A stretch of DNA of 64,000 bases from contig JAEZRV010000087.1 of assembly GCA_023444055.1 (NCBI GenBank), forward strand, positions 1 to 64,000, written 5' to 3'. Shown piece after piece: positions 62,940-64,000 of the stretch. Below the pieces are notes generated by a model. That model was not told the origin of the DNA. It saw nothing but the letters and a program-made list of their open reading frames with translations, and did not search any database. A program made the position numbers and the translations under genes. Numbering within the stretch: position 1 is the stretch's first letter; every line of letters starts with the position of its first letter. This DNA is from Bacillota bacterium (GTDB lineage: Bacteria > Bacillota > Clostridia > Acetivibrionales > DSM-1351).

Positions 62940-64000
62940 ATGAATTCCAAAAATAATAAGGGGTCAGTGACTATTGAGGCAACGATATCGTTAACAGCAT
63001 TTATGTTTGCAATAGTTACGGTATTAACTATAATAAACATTTGTCTTGTACAAGCCAAAATGGCTATTGCAATTAATACAACAGCAAAGGAAATTTCACA
63101 GTACAGTTATTTGTATTCACTTACAGGCTTCAATGAAAGTACCGCGGTGCTTGCAGATAGTGCATCGGATACGAAAACAGGAATAAATGATGCTATAGCA
63201 AATGTTAATACTGTATATAACGAAATTCAAAATCTCGGTAAAACAGGTAAAAACACTGATATTACTGATCCAAATTCTGTATTAAGCGCTTGGGATCAAA
63301 TAAGTGCAAGTGTGAAAAATGGGACGGCATCAGCTCAAGCAATTGAAAATCAAATTAAAGACATTGCCAGTGATCCCAAACAGTTTATCATAGGGATTGC
63401 AAAGTTATTAGCCAGTGAAGGGCTAGAGGAAGCAAAGTCTAAGTTAATAGCTGCCCCTATTTCAAAGCTGATGGTTCAAAAGCATTTGAAGAGTACAAGC
63501 AGTGATAATGCTGAGAGCTTTTTAGCACACTTGCAAGTTGTACCAGCTGGAAATGGTTCGTATGTAGATGGTCTTGATTTCAAAGATTCCACATTATTTC
63601 CTTACGGTTCTAATGAAATTAGAATTGTAGTGAGGTACAAGGTACATGCTCTGACCCTGTTACCTATAAAGCATGAATTTACGTTTACACAGACAGCTGT
63701 CACGCATGGGTGGTTAGGCGGAAATTCAACATACAAATCATCAGAGGAAGTGTTAGGGAACAAATCAGGTGGTGTAGATGTAGCAGATACTGTATGGACA
63801 AAAGCAACTATTAGTGAGAGAGTTGAACTGATTCGAAGTATGGGAATAAAGGACTTAAAAGATAAAGGGTATGTACAGACAAAAGGACTAACAGATGTGC
63901 AGGTTTATAATAAAGAGAAAAATGATTTTGCTATGATATCCTCGATGAATCCTCTTTACAGTACTACTGGTGAGCAAATAAAGGTAGAGAATCTCGATGA
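62940..64000 (+). CDS. TadE-like protein, 3' partial
   Basis: The frame begins at an ATG 5 nt after TTAGAGGT and stays open to the right edge, so the C-terminus is missing (353 codons visible). The N-terminus KGSVTIEATISLTAFMFAIV is a classical TadE-type prepilin motif with Glu at +5. A long extracellular region with coiled segments follows, with a conserved-looking stretch TQTAVTHGWLGGN near residue 255. Its size is well above ordinary TadE proteins. It is the second pseudopilin-like gene of the locus. Confidence 0.75.
   Translation, partial: MNSKNNKGSVTIEATISLTAFMFAIVTVLTIINICLVQAKMAIAINTTAKEISQYSYLYSLTGFNESTAVLADSASDTKTGINDAIANVNTVYNEIQNLGKTGKNTDITDPNSVLSAWDQISASVKNGTASAQAIENQIKDIASDPKQFIIGIAKLLASEGLEEAKSKLIAAPISKLMVQKHLKSTSSDNAESFLAHLQVVPAGNGSYVDGLDFKDSTLFPYGSNEIRIVVRYKVHALTLLPIKHEFTFTQTAVTHGWLGGNSTYKSSEEVLGNKSGGVDVADTVWTKATISERVELIRSMGIKDLKDKGYVQTKGLTDVQVYNKEKNDFAMISSMNPLYSTTGEQIKVENLD

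Overview
The window looks like a stretch of chromosome from a low-GC, anaerobic, spore-forming, cellulosome-producing Clostridia, most like Ruminiclostridium (Clostridium cluster III). The genus is an inference. It rests on two secreted carbohydrate-active enzymes with C-terminal type I dockerins whose recognition positions read A-I, A-L or S-L (the pattern of C. cellulolyticum-type dockerins), on [FeFe]-hydrogenase maturases HydF and HydG, on the spore protease GPR, on AT-rich codon use and on frequent TTG starts. No tRNA, rRNA, CRISPR array, insertion sequence or prophage was seen.

Layout. 1-2.4 kb: 3' end of a repetitive Ig-like surface protein. 2.4-8.6 kb: ABC transporter pair, MerR regulator, RluA pseudouridine synthase and a PLP enzyme of the aluminium-resistance/methionine gamma-lyase family. 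8.7-13 kb: cell-division cluster HlyD-like, YggS, SepF, YggT, YlmH, DivIVA, followed by a decayed gene. 13.8-21.4 kb: a 1396-residue VWA adhesin-like protein, a GH27 dockerin enzyme and a membrane-anchored lipase-like protein. 21.5-26.9 kb (minus): a PLAT-PHP fusion, then HydG, HydF and a TM1266-type regulator. 26.9-30 kb: a densely hairpinned non-coding stretch followed by a two-gene AAA-ATPase plus candidate nuclease cassette that looks like an undescribed defence system. 30-41.5 kb: MATE exporter, dockerin esterase, HemW, ribosomal protein S20, a MutS-like ATPase with an apparent CTG start, a chemoreceptor with a C-terminal sensor, GPR and an M50 protease. 41.6-44.4 kb: LigA and a lipoprotein. 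44.6-51.6 kb (minus): a 2326-residue surface protein with 16 FN3-like and 7 OmpL47-like repeats. 52.2-64 kb: a Tad/Flp pilus operon running off the right edge.

The intergenic DNA is the most unusual part. (i) At three genes, and less clearly a fourth, a Shine-Dalgarno-like motif is separated from the start codon by a hairpin with compensatory changes; folding would bring the two to about 10-13 nt apart. (ii) Three tandem covarying hairpins lie in front of hemW. (iii) Three tandem copies of another roughly 75-nt element, plus a 23-bp-spaced palindrome array, lie between gpr and the M50 protease. (iv) A third element family occurs upstream of three unrelated genes. (v) Degenerate tandem repeats often sit just after stop codons, and at hydF they include the last codons of the gene.

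Start codons were re-chosen wherever a ribosome binding site decided the matter. All functional calls come from reading motifs by eye; no database search was run.
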